From Shewanella amazonensis SB2B (GTDB lineage Bacteria; Pseudomonadota; Gammaproteobacteria; Enterobacterales; Shewanellaceae), in assembly GCF_000015245.1 (NCBI RefSeq), contig NC_008700.1:1370001-1434000 (forward strand): a stretch of 64,000 nt of DNA, in the 5' to 3' direction. This document shows positions 52,386-60,688 of this stretch, in pieces (within the stretch, counting starts at the first letter, position 1; each line of letters opens with the position of its first letter). Below the pieces are notes generated by a model that was not told the DNA's origin, did not search any database, and saw only the letters and a list, made by a program, of their open reading frames with translations. Both the position numbers and the translations under genes were made by a program.

Positions 52386-55300
52386 TAGTGTGCTCCTTGA
52401 TGCTGATGTTGGGCACCCAGATGACTGGCCCGGGTGCCAAAGGCGATGTAATGACTATCGCAATGCCATAACGGCTCTTGTTTTTGTTCTGACTTTTCAC
52501 CGGCTTTTTCGGATTCATCCAGTGACAGGATTTTTGCCACCAGTGCCTGACGCTCGCTTGCCTGGGCTGCCTGCATTTGCTTGTCGGTTTCCCTGTCATA
52601 AAAGCGCTTGCCATCAATCCACACGGCTTCGGTGCGGGCATAGACCGACAGGGGATTGGCATCCCAGAGTACCAGATCGGCGACTTTACCTTCTTTGAGC
52701 GACCCGGTTTCCTTATCGATACCCAACTGCCTGGCGGGGTTGATGGTGATCATCTTCCAGGCATCTTCTGCTGACATATCGCAGTACATCATCGATTTGG
52801 CCGCTTCCTGATTGAGACGGCGCTGCATTTCAAAGCTGTCGGAATTGAGGCTCGTTAGCACTCCCGCCTGATGCATCAGGCAGGCGTTCTGCACTATGGC
52901 GTCGTACACCTCAAACTTATAGGCCCACCAATCGGAGAAGGTGGATGCGCCTGCACCATGGGCAGCGAGCTCCTTGGCCACCTTGTACCCTTCGAGCACA
53001 TGGGTAAAGGCCTTCACCTTGAAACCGTAGGTTTCGGCGAGACGAAGGAACATCAGGATCTCTGACTGCACATAGGAGTGAATATGGACGTCACGCCCTT
53101 TGTCCAGCACTTCTGCTACAGCGTCGAGTCTGAGGTTGGGGCGGGGACTGACACGTTCTGCCTGGCTGCGTTTATCCAGGGCGTTAAAGGCCTTGATGTC
53201 ACGCTGGTATTCACGGGCGGCATCGAAGGCATCGGCCATGACAGACTCAACACCCATACGGCTTTGGGGGAAACGTATGGTGAAATTGTCTCCCCAGTTG
53301 CTCTGTTTGACGTTTTCTCCGAGGGCAAACTTGATGCTGGCCGGGGCCCCCTGGTACTTGAGACCTTCGGCGTTTTCACCCCAGCGCAGTTTAATTAACT
53401 GGCTCTGACCACCGATGGGATTGGCGCTGCCGTGGAGGATCTGCGCCGTGGTCACGCCCCCAGCGAGGGAGCGATACAGCGACACGTCTTCCGGATCCAG
53501 TACATCGCCGATACGGACTTCAGAGGTGACTGCATCAGTGCCTTCGTTGGTGCCGCCATTGAGGGCAATATGTGAGTGTTCATCCACGATACCGGCAGTT
53601 ACATGCTTGCCTGTGCCATCGATGCGCTGATAGCCGGGCGGCGTCATCAATCGGGTGCCGATAGACAGGATTTTACCTTTGCTGATGATGATGTCGGCAT
53701 TTTCGAGTATGCCCTGTGACTCTGACGTCCAGAGTGTGGCTCCCTGAATGTGCACCTTGTCCTGTTCTGGTAAAGATGCCAGGCCAAAGGCCACGTTGGG
53801 AGAGGTGAGTTTACCCACGTAGCTGCTGGCCTCGGGCCCGGATGTGTCGGCCAGAGAGTTGGAAGCATTTTTGGTATCTACTTTTGCCAGCGTCAAAGGC
53901 GTTTGGGTGCCGTCGTCGGCGTAAGCAACGGCTTTAAGCGTGTGCAAATCGAGAGTAAGTCTGGGCTTGCCATCGAGCCCGGGCAGTTCGACGCGGGTAG
54001 TGAGTGGCATACCTGTCCCAGTGAGGGGCGCCGATTTGTCCGCAACCTTGAATGTCAGCCCCTGATCATAAGATACCTCGAATGGCACGGGTTGGTTGTT
54101 AATGGTGACTGTGTAGCTGCCCGTCACTGCGAGTTGATCCCGCGGGATAATGACTTTTTCCTGCCCCTGCAAAAACACGCTCACCAACTTTCCATCACTG
54201 AAGGGATTGCCCTGATAAATGGCGAGATCTGCAACAAAGCCCGGATTCAGCTTGCCCGCAGTATCGGATATGCCGGCAATACTGGCTGCCTGGGTGGTGA
54301 GTGCCGCCAGTGCGGTTTGTTCGCTCAGACCCGCTTTTATTGCTTTTTGTAACCTTGGCCAGAAATCTTTTTTGTCTTCTATACCATGAAGCGTCAGCGC
54401 AAAGCCTATACCGGCTTGCTCCAGAGCCTGGCCGTTACCAGCGGCTCTTTCCCAGTGGCGTAAATCTGCCAGATTCAATTGATATTCTGTACCTGGCTGG
54501 CTGACATCGGGTGCTGCCGGAAAACTCAGTGGCAATATCAGTGGGTAACCCTTTGCTTTTATTTCATCAATCCGGGCATATTCCCGGCCGTTCCCCAATA
54601 ACGCGCCTTTTAATTTGAATTCACGCATTAGCGCCGATGCGCGCTGCTGATTATTCAGATCGGGCGTATCAAAAATAAAATATTGCGCTTGAGTATTGCC
54701 CAGCCCCTGCAGGGCTGCGTTGAATTCCAGCTGGCCTGGGGCGACGGCGGCTGAGAGTTTACTGCGATTTTCGTTATACCAGGCCGCATCCATAAAGGTC
54801 TGGCGGATAAGGGCCATGGCACCCATCAGGGAACTTGGGTAATCCTGCGCAGAGCTGCCTTTGTCGAAAGAGAGATAATGATTGGCTTGGGCCCGATACA
54901 CCACTTCGTTGGCAATTTTATCGGCCAGCGATACGTGCACACCCTGACCGCGAAAAATGCCGTCCAACTTTGCCGATTGCACACTGGTAAAGCCGTTATT
55001 TATCCAGCTTAGTGCGGCTTCTTTATCGGGAGCGAAATACTGAGACCATTGTTTCTCAGCGTGCACGGCACCGTTGGCAGCATTACCCCCGATACGTTTT
55101 ATTTCGTATACCGGCGAACTTTTGGTTTCGGTGGGATACTCAAAACTAATGCCATATTGGGTAAAGGGGTCGATAAACCCGGGATAGATATCCAGGCCCG
55201 CCATTTCAACTACCCGAGCACCAGCAGGAATGTCGTTTCCTGTCAGTACTGCTTTTATACGGTTGCCTTCAATGAGCAGTGTGCCTTTTTCCAGGGTTTG

Positions 55301-55441
55301 CCCCGGAGCCAGATGTAATTTGGCGCCTTGCAGTGCAATCAGGGGAGTAGGGTCCGAGGTGAGTAGTGTTTTTGCGTTGCTGTGGGTGGCGACAAGTGTC
55401 AAACCTATCAGCAGCACTGCCAAATTATTGTTATTTATCAT
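52385..55441 (-). CDS. Large exported tandem amidohydrolase
   Basis: The 1018-residue periplasmic protein has a signal peptide (LAVLLIGLTLVATHSNA) and two amidohydrolase halves. The first (residues about 25-440) has YPGFIDPFTQYGIS without an HxH motif. The second (about 560-980) has the intact VTAGIVDEHSHIALNGG, further His ligands in DVHIHSYVQSE and FTHVLEG, and the SLNSDSFE region for the catalytic Asp. The C-terminal tail is charged and His-rich with one Cys. The substrate is not known; imidazolonepropionase-like or dipeptidase activity is possible. Confidence 0.87.
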   Translation of the reverse strand: MINNNNLAVLLIGLTLVATHSNAKTLLTSDPTPLIALQGAKLHLAPGQTLEKGTLLIEGNRIKAVLTGNDIPAGARVVEMAGLDIYPGFIDPFTQYGISFEYPTETKSSPVYEIKRIGGNAANGAVHAEKQWSQYFAPDKEAALSWINNGFTSVQSAKLDGIFRGQGVHVSLADKIANEVVYRAQANHYLSFDKGSSAQDYPSSLMGAMALIRQTFMDAAWYNENRSKLSAAVAPGQLEFNAALQGLGNTQAQYFIFDTPDLNNQQRASALMREFKLKGALLGNGREYARIDEIKAKGYPLILPLSFPAAPDVSQPGTEYQLNLADLRHWERAAGNGQALEQAGIGFALTLHGIEDKKDFWPRLQKAIKAGLSEQTALAALTTQAASIAGISDTAGKLNPGFVADLAIYQGNPFSDGKLVSVFLQGQEKVIIPRDQLAVTGSYTVTINNQPVPFEVSYDQGLTFKVADKSAPLTGTGMPLTTRVELPGLDGKPRLTLDLHTLKAVAYADDGTQTPLTLAKVDTKNASNSLADTSGPEASSYVGKLTSPNVAFGLASLPEQDKVHIQGATLWTSESQGILENADIIISKGKILSIGTRLMTPPGYQRIDGTGKHVTAGIVDEHSHIALNGGTNEGTDAVTSEVRIGDVLDPEDVSLYRSLAGGVTTAQILHGSANPIGGQSQLIKLRWGENAEGLKYQGAPASIKFALGENVKQSNWGDNFTIRFPQSRMGVESVMADAFDAAREYQRDIKAFNALDKRSQAERVSPRPNLRLDAVAEVLDKGRDVHIHSYVQSEILMFLRLAETYGFKVKAFTHVLEGYKVAKELAAHGAGASTFSDWWAYKFEVYDAIVQNACLMHQAGVLTSLNSDSFEMQRRLNQEAAKSMMYCDMSAEDAWKMITINPARQLGIDKETGSLKEGKVADLVLWDANPLSVYARTEAVWIDGKRFYDRETDKQMQAAQASERQALVAKILSLDESEKAGEKSEQKQEPLWHCDSHYIAFGTRASHLGAQHQHQGAH

Positions 55442-55540
55442 TATGAAAGCGTCGCAGTTATTTTAGGCAAAAGTAACTGAGAGGTTAGCGGAATTCGGGG
55501 CAGAATGGCAGCACAGAAATGTAAAAAGGTTTTCGAAAGG

Positions 55541-55568
55541 AAATAAAAAAGGCCGATGGAGATCGGCC
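55541..55568 (-). terminator. Terminator of hns
   Basis: GGCCGAT (55551-55557), loop GGAG, ATCGGCC (55562-55568); minus-strand T-run TTTTTTATTT. Confidence 0.85.
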
Positions 55569-55586
55569 TTTAATTTGGATGACAGT

Positions 55587-55979
55587 TTAGATGAGGAAGT
55601 CATCCATGGACGCGCCACCTTCAACGGCGTTCTTGAATACCGTTGGCATGCGGCCCTGACCGGTCCAGGTGATTTCTTCACCGTCAACCACAATCTTATA
55701 TTTTGGTGGACGGGGAGCGCGCTTCTTCGCGGCTGGTTTTGCTGCAGTCACGCCCAAATCTTCAACAGACAGACCGATTTCGGCCATTTGCTTGCGGATT
55801 TCTTCAATTTTAGCAATACGCTCGGCGTTGGCTTTCAATTCTTCTTCGGCTTCGGCTTCGCGCTCAACAATGATTTTTTCGAGTTTGGCGCCAAGATCAC
55901 GCAGCTCATCCAAAGACAAATCTTTAACAGCTGCTTTCAGACGACGACCGTGGGTCAAAATTTCGAGGAATTCGCTCAT
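55587..55979 (-). CDS. hns: H-NS family nucleoid-structuring protein
   Basis: The 130-residue DNA-binding protein silences A+T-rich and horizontally acquired genes. Residues 1-80 form the coiled-coil oligomerisation domain (LDELRDLGAKLEKIIVEREAEAEEEL). A basic linker (AAKPAAKKRAPRPPK) leads to the C-terminal domain with the AT-hook-like core TWTGQGRMPTVFKNAV and the conserved end MDDFLI. The QGR minor-groove motif is intact; the usual Thr after it is Met. ATG 55979 matches the family start. It is monocistronic. Confidence 0.95.
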   Translation of the reverse strand: MSEFLEILTHGRRLKAAVKDLSLDELRDLGAKLEKIIVEREAEAEEELKANAERIAKIEEIRKQMAEIGLSVEDLGVTAAKPAAKKRAPRPPKYKIVVDGEEITWTGQGRMPTVFKNAVEGGASMDDFLI

Positions 55980-56031
55980 GGTAAACTCGCTTCCCAATTT
56001 AAATAACAAGTTAATTTTCACATCGAATGAA

Positions 56032-56060
56032 ATAATAGAAATAAATAATTCAATCTGCAA
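56032..56060 (-). promoter_or_regulatory. Candidate hns promoter
   Basis: On the minus strand TTGCAG (56055-56060) and TATTAT (56032-56037) are separated by 17 bp in a very A+T-rich stretch, placing the transcript start about 45 nt before the ATG. The A+T-richness is compatible with autorepression by H-NS. Confidence 0.6.
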
Positions 56061-56879
56061 TTAAAAAACCGAAATTATTAAGTGATTCTTGTCAAAAGGA
56101 TTAGTTTTATTCTGGAAAATGCGTTCTTGGTCATTCTACAGCATGAACAGAGACTGAAAACTATCCACTGGAAATGTATCAGGCGCCTTAGTCCGGGCAA
56201 TACCTTCAATAATGATGACGACGCGTTTATCGCATGGAATAGGGTACGCTATCCCTAAAGTCGTATTGAAACCTGCCGCGGGAAATTGTCGCCTAGCCTG
56301 AGCATATTTCTGTTTTATATTCATCGCCCGCTGTTTCAACCCTAAAATTCAATTCCCCCAGCGTAATCTTATTGTTTCGCTTGTTGCGTGCGTGGTCAGT
56401 ATTAAGAGGCTGAACCATCTAAGCGGCTGCTCGTTGGGGGATATGCAGTGAGGCTCGCACAATACACTCCGGCCTTTCCTATAAGGGAAGTTGTGAATAA
56501 GTCCCGGGCTTGCTCTGCGTGAGCTTAAAGTGGATAGTTGCAAGTGACTGTTCGCCCCGAATGGCCTTAGTCCTTCGCACCGCTTTGATTTCAAAAGCAG
56601 GTAACCTGGCAGATGCCGTTGTAAGCTGCTCCCTACGGGGCTTTGATAGCAACACCATGTCGGCCTTATTCAACTTCACCATGCCTCGGCATGCCTTCAG
56701 ATAAATGCCTTGAGCTGTCGTCGCTATCATAGCCAGAGCGGTGCGAGGACGTGTTCGCACCTTCCTAAGGAGTCCTGTCGTTCTGCCATCAAGCCTTTCC
56801 CTGAAACGCCAACATCTGGAGGGCTGGCGAATCTCGAGTGTGTTCATAAATCTGGCCAGTGATAAACCAATCAAACTCG
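56061..56879. other. About 0.8 kb without a recognised gene
   Basis: Only short open frames occur here. On the minus strand one reads MNIKQKYAQARRQFPAAG from 56324 to a stop at 56136 (62 residues), without a good ribosome binding site. Another runs 56874-56479 and reads as basic sequence (LLRKVRTRPRTALAMIATTA). Overlapping frames on the plus strand are of similar quality. None has a recognisable domain. The stretch may be a decayed gene or mobile-element remnant, or an uncharacterised RNA region. Confidence 0.4.
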
Positions 56880-56893
56880 CAAACGCTCGTTTG
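56880..56893. promoter_or_regulatory. Candidate PsrA operator upstream of etfBA
   Basis: CAAAC-GCTC-GTTTG is a perfect palindrome and fits the PsrA consensus (G/C)AAAC-N2-4-GTTT(G/C). PsrA is a fatty-acid-responsive repressor of beta-oxidation genes. The site ends 7 bp before the -35 element. Confidence 0.55.
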
Positions 56894-56900
56894 AGACAGG

Positions 56901-56929
56901 TTGACGTTTACGTTAACAGCACTTAAAGT
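56901..56929 (+). promoter_or_regulatory. etfBA promoter with overlapping LiuR-like operator
   Basis: TTGACG (56901-56906), 17-bp spacer and TAAAGT (56924-56929) form a promoter. The palindrome TTGACGTTTACGTTAA (56901-56916) covers the -35 and resembles the TTNACGT-N2-ACGTNAA type site of the MerR-family regulator LiuR, which controls branched-chain amino acid and acyl-CoA catabolism in Shewanella. The regulator assignment is from memory of the motif. Confidence 0.5.
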
Positions 56930-56940
56930 TGCGCTATTGT

Positions 56941-56971
56941 GTGATACTCACCCATACCGTGCGAGTATCAC
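56941..56971 (+). repeat. 9-bp inverted repeat in the etfB leader
   Basis: GTGATACTC (56941-56949) and GAGTATCAC (56963-56971) are perfect complements around a 13-nt loop, just after the inferred transcript start. It may be an mRNA-stabilising hairpin or another operator. Confidence 0.5.
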
Positions 56972-57005
56972 GTCCCCAACAAAAAAGGTGCAGGAAGGAA
57001 ACCCT

Positions 57006-57755
57006 ATGAAGATACTGGTGCCTGTAAAGCGCGTGGTGGATGCCAACGTGAAAGTGAGGGTGAAGGCCGATAACACAGACGTGGACACGGCTAACCTCAA
57101 GATGGCGATTAACCCCTTTTGTGAAATTGCCGTTGAAGAAGCAGTTCGCCTTAAAGAAGCGGGTCATGCCAGCGAAATCGTGGTGGTGAGCGTGGGAAGC
57201 AAGGCAGTACAGGAGCAAATGCGTACTGCCATGGCCCTTGGCGCTGACCGTGGCATTCACGTCGAAGCCGACGACAACCTGCCTGCCATTTCCATTGCCA
57301 AGATTTTAAAAGCCGTACAGGACAAAGAGCAGGCCCAACTGGTGTTGCTGGGTAAACAGTCCATCGACGGTGATAACAATCAAACCGGTCAAATGCTGGC
57401 GGCGCTGATGGATGCCCCTCAGGCAACATTTGCTTCCAAAGTGGTGGTAGAAGGCGGTGAGCTGCTGGTGACCCGCGAAGTGGATGGTGGTCTGCAAACC
57501 CTTAAGCTGCCCATGCCAGCCATTGTGACTTCTGACCTGCGTCTCAATGAGCCTCGCTACGCCAAGTTGCCCGATATCATGAAAGCCAAGCGCAAACCGC
57601 TCGATACCCTGAGCCCTGCCGATCTGGGTGTCACCCTGAAGCAGCATCATAAGCTGCTCAGTGTGGCTGCGCCTGCAACCCGTCAGGCTGGTATCAAGGT
57701 GTCTTCCGTTGAAGAGCTGGTGGAAAAACTGAAAAACGAAGCAAAGGTGATCTGA
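57006..57755 (+). CDS. etfB: Electron transfer flavoprotein beta subunit
   Basis: EtfB with EtfA carries electrons from acyl-CoA dehydrogenases to the ETF:quinone oxidoreductase. The 249-residue protein begins MKILVPVKRVVDANVKVRV and has NPFCEIAVEEAVRLKE, LGKQSIDGDNNQTGQMLAALM and the signature VTSDLRLNEPRYAKLPDIMKAKRKPL. The ATG at 57006 is preceded by AGGAAGG. It is one base upstream of etfA. Confidence 0.97.
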   Translation: MKILVPVKRVVDANVKVRVKADNTDVDTANLKMAINPFCEIAVEEAVRLKEAGHASEIVVVSVGSKAVQEQMRTAMALGADRGIHVEADDNLPAISIAKILKAVQDKEQAQLVLLGKQSIDGDNNQTGQMLAALMDAPQATFASKVVVEGGELLVTREVDGGLQTLKLPMPAIVTSDLRLNEPRYAKLPDIMKAKRKPLDTLSPADLGVTLKQHHKLLSVAAPATRQAGIKVSSVEELVEKLKNEAKVI

Positions 57756-57756
57756 T

Positions 57757-58680
57757 ATGAGCATTCTCGTCCTTGCAGAACATGATAACGCCAGCCTGAA
57801 ACTGGATACCGCCAAGGTTGTGAGTGCCGCCAAGGCCATCGGTGGTGAGGTTCACCTGCTGGTTGCTGGCCATAACTGTGGTGCTGTTGCTGACGCCGCT
57901 GCCGCCATCGACGGCGTTGCCAAGGTGTTGGTTGCCGACAATGCTGCCTATGCTGCGCATCTGGGTGAAAACCTGGCCGCGCTGATGCTGGATTTGGCTG
58001 GCAATTACAGTCACATTCTGGCTGCCGCCAGCTCCATGGGTAAAGATGCGCTGCCACGGGTTGCCGCACTGCTCGATGTAGCTCAACTTTCCGAAGTGGT
58101 TAAGGTAGTTGATGCCAATACTTTTGTGCGCCCTATCTATGCCGGCAACGCCATGGCAACTGTGGAGAGCCTGGATGACAAGAAGGTCATGACGGTTCGT
58201 CCCAGTGCCTTCGATGCCGCTGCGAATGGTGGCAGCGCTGCCATTGAAGCACTGGATAAGGTCTTTACCGCCAAGAGCGCCTTTGTATCCCAGGAGCTGA
58301 CTGTTTCTGAGCGCCCAGAGCTGGGTAATGCTGGCATTATCGTGTCCGGTGGCCGTGGTATGGGCAGTGGTGAAAACTTTACCCTGCTGGAAAAACTGGC
58401 CGACAAGCTCGGCGCCGCCGTGGGCGCTTCCCGCGCCGCCGTTGACGCAGGCTTTGTGCCCAACGATTTGCAGGTGGGTCAAACCGGTAAGATTGTGGCG
58501 CCTCAGCTTTACATTGCCGTGGGTATCTCCGGCGCCATCCAGCATCTGGCGGGTATGAAAGACTCCAAGGTGATTGTGGCCATCAACAAAGACCCGGAAG
58601 CGCCTATCTTCCAGGTGGCGGATTATGCCTTGGAAGCCGACCTGTTTGAGGCAGTCCCCAAGCTGATAGACTTGCTTTAA
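57757..58680 (+). CDS. etfA: Electron transfer flavoprotein alpha subunit
   Basis: EtfA holds FAD in the heterodimer. The 307-residue protein has the FAD-binding C-terminal region: IIVSGGRGMGSGENFTLLEKLA, GFVPNDLQVGQTGKIVAPQLYIAVGISGAIQH and INKDPEAPIFQVADYALEADLFE. The putative PsrA and LiuR sites before etfB suggest induction by fatty acids and branched-chain amino acids. A terminator follows. Confidence 0.97.
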   Translation: MSILVLAEHDNASLKLDTAKVVSAAKAIGGEVHLLVAGHNCGAVADAAAAIDGVAKVLVADNAAYAAHLGENLAALMLDLAGNYSHILAAASSMGKDALPRVAALLDVAQLSEVVKVVDANTFVRPIYAGNAMATVESLDDKKVMTVRPSAFDAAANGGSAAIEALDKVFTAKSAFVSQELTVSERPELGNAGIIVSGGRGMGSGENFTLLEKLADKLGAAVGASRAAVDAGFVPNDLQVGQTGKIVAPQLYIAVGISGAIQHLAGMKDSKVIVAINKDPEAPIFQVADYALEADLFEAVPKLIDLL

Positions 58681-58681
58681 T

Positions 58682-58699
58682 TTGTGATCTTGGTCACGA
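58682..58699. promoter_or_regulatory. Candidate CRP-type site after etfA
   Basis: TGTGA-TCTTGG-TCACG matches nine of ten conserved bases of the CRP consensus TGTGA-N6-TCACA. It lies about 80 bp upstream of the lysine riboswitch and could act on that transcript. Confidence 0.4.
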
Positions 58700-58702
58700 T
58701 AT

Positions 58703-58745
58703 GCGGCCTGGGGGTAGCTTCCCCCGGGCCGCTTGTGTTTTTATG
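58703..58745 (+). terminator. Terminator after etfA
   Basis: GCGGCCTGGGGG (58703-58714) pairs with CCCCCGGGCCGC (58721-58732) with one wobble, followed by TTGTGTTTTTATG. Confidence 0.75.
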
Positions 58746-58768
58746 TGCCGCACGCCTGCACACAGGCG

Positions 58769-58968
58769 TCCTGAGTAGAGGTGCGCCAAGCATCAGTAAC
58801 AGTCAATAGGGTGATGCCGTTGACGGGCTGTGAAAGGGTATTGGCGCCGAAGTGGATGTGTGTATCACCGCCTTCCGCTGGGGTCGTTTTCGAAAGAAAC
58901 GGCACTGCCATAGTATTTTCTGTCGGGATGACAGATGTTGTATTTACTATGGAGCGCTACTGATAGGA
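58769..58968 (+). promoter_or_regulatory. Lysine riboswitch (L box)
   Basis: The 200-nt leader carries the L-box core in order: GTAGAGGTGCG, CAGTAACAG, GGTGATGCC, GGCTGTGAAAGGG, GCGCCGAAGTGG, CGCTGGGG and GGAGCGCTACTG. P1 forms between TCCTGAGTAG (58769-58778) and CTACTGATAGGA (58957-58968). A further helix CCATAGTA / TACTATGG (58908-58915, 58945-58952) caps a CTGTC/GACAG hairpin. No U-tract terminator follows before the ATG at 59044, so control of translation is more likely than attenuation. It precedes an NhaC-type transporter. Confidence 0.9.
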
Positions 58969-59043
58969 CAGGTGTTTTTGGGTATCTTTGCCGTTTCCCA
59001 CCAGTTCAGTCGCCCTCCATTCGTTTAAAGCGAAGATATTTCA

Positions 59044-60606
59044 ATGACATTGATAAGTTATGCCGACTCGGCGCTTTCCCTGCTGCCGCCGGTTGTGGCT
59101 ATCGTACTGGCGGTATTGACCCGCAAGGTACTCTTGTCCCTTGGTTTGGGGATTTTGACCGGTACCCTGCTGCTGAACGATTTTGCCCCACTCGCCAGCG
59201 CTGAGTTTCTGGCTCACCGGGTTACCAATCTGGTGTGGAGCGATGGTGCGCTCAACAGCTGGAACCTCTATATTCTCGGCTTTTTGTTGCTCTTGGGCAT
59301 GATCACAGCCCTCATTACAGTCTCCGGTGCCGCCCGCGCCTTTGCCGATTGGGCAAGGCAACGTATCCGCTGTAAGCGTGACGCCAAGCTGCTGACCATG
59401 TTTTTGGGTTGTGTGGTTTTTATCGACGACTACTTCAATAGTCTGGTGGTGGGGTCCATTTCCCGCCCCCTGACTGACCGTTACTATATTTCCCGTGCCA
59501 AGCTGGCTTATTTGCTGGACTCCACCGCCGCGCCTGTGTGCGTCATTTCACCGGTTTCCAGCTGGGGAGCCTACATCATCGCACTGATTGGCGGCATTCT
59601 TGCCAGCCATGGGATGAGCGATGCGGGTCATCTGTCGGTATTCATTCAGATGATCCCGATGAACTTCTACGCCATTTTCGCGCTGTTATTGCTGCTGTGT
59701 GTGGCCTTTATGGGGTTGGATGTGGGTCCAATGAAGACCCATGAGCAAAACGCCATGCGTGGCAATTTGTACGATGAAGCCAAGGGCACACCGCCGGGCG
59801 CCAGTGCTGAACTGCCGGAGGCCGATACAGGCCACATCGCGGGTCTCTTTGTGCCCATCAGCACCCTGGTATTTGCCACCTTGTTTTTTATGATCCAAAG
59901 CGGCGCTTCGGCCCTTGCCGATGAAAAACTGCCGTTTTCGCTGATTGGCGCTTTTGAGAAAACTGATGTGGGCGGCTCACTGTTCTTCGGTGCGTTGGTT
60001 GGCCTGGGGGTCACTCTGGTACAGGCCATGGTGCAAAAGCTTGAGAGCAAGCTGATAATCACCGCACTCACTCAGGGTGCCCGCTCCATGGTGCCTGCCA
60101 TTTACATTCTGCTGTTTGCCTGGACCATTGCCGGTATTATCGGCGAGCTGGAAACCGGCAAGTTTATGGCGAGTCTCGCCAGCGGCAATATTCCCTTTGC
60201 GCTGCTGCCGGCGGTGATGTTTGTGCTCGCCGGGCTCACCGCCTTTGCCACAGGTACTAGTTGGGGCACTTTCGGCATTATGCTGCCGATTGCCGCCGAC
60301 ATGGCCATGGGCAGTCACACCTCCATGATGCTGCCGATGCTGGCGGCTGTGCTGGCCGGTGCCGTATTTGGCGACCACTGCTCGCCGATATCCGATACCA
60401 CGATTCTGTCGTCCACCGGTGCCAGCTGCCATCACATCGACCATGTGGTGACTCAGCTGCCTTACGCGCTGATTGTGGCGGTGATCAGTTTGGCTGGCTA
60501 TACCGTGATGGGCTTTACCGAGTCAGTATGGGCAGGATTTGGTACCAGCTCAGTGCTCTTTGTGCTGTCGGTGATTGGCCTCAGGATCAAGGCAGGAAAA
60601 GGCTGA
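59044..60606 (+). CDS. lysW: NhaC-family transporter, probable lysine transporter LysW
   Basis: The 520-residue inner-membrane protein has about 12 hydrophobic segments and the NhaC superfamily pattern (FIDDYFNSLVVGSISRPLTDRYYISRAKLAYLLDSTAAPVC in the core, ATGTSWGTFGIMLPIAADM and FGDHCSPISDTTILSSTGA). On sequence alone it would be called a Na+/H+ antiporter. The lysine riboswitch directly upstream argues that it takes up lysine, as proposed for LysW in Vibrio and Shewanella from comparative genomics (Rodionov and colleagues). The function is inferred from regulation; no transport data are visible. Confidence 0.85.
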   Translation: MTLISYADSALSLLPPVVAIVLAVLTRKVLLSLGLGILTGTLLLNDFAPLASAEFLAHRVTNLVWSDGALNSWNLYILGFLLLLGMITALITVSGAARAFADWARQRIRCKRDAKLLTMFLGCVVFIDDYFNSLVVGSISRPLTDRYYISRAKLAYLLDSTAAPVCVISPVSSWGAYIIALIGGILASHGMSDAGHLSVFIQMIPMNFYAIFALLLLLCVAFMGLDVGPMKTHEQNAMRGNLYDEAKGTPPGASAELPEADTGHIAGLFVPISTLVFATLFFMIQSGASALADEKLPFSLIGAFEKTDVGGSLFFGALVGLGVTLVQAMVQKLESKLIITALTQGARSMVPAIYILLFAWTIAGIIGELETGKFMASLASGNIPFALLPAVMFVLAGLTAFATGTSWGTFGIMLPIAADMAMGSHTSMMLPMLAAVLAGAVFGDHCSPISDTTILSSTGASCHHIDHVVTQLPYALIVAVISLAGYTVMGFTESVWAGFGTSSVLFVLSVIGLRIKAGKG

Positions 60607-60624
60607 ACCGCTTTAGCTGACAGG

Positions 60625-60654
60625 AAAAAGCCGCTCAATTGAGCGGCTTTTTTT
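60625..60654. terminator. Bidirectional terminator between lysW and the M3 peptidase
   Basis: AAAAAGCCGCTC, loop AATT, GAGCGGCTTTTTTT, between converging genes. Confidence 0.9.
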
Positions 60655-60688
60655 GTGGTTTGTATTGCTCCGGTGCAAGTCGCGCCGA

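Noticed and set aside
56479..56874. Insertion sequence transposase between hns and etfB
   Set aside because: No DDE motif, terminal inverted repeats or target duplication could be found.
59044..60606. Plain annotation as Na+/H+ antiporter NhaC
   Set aside because: The directly adjoining lysine riboswitch makes lysine transport the better-supported role.
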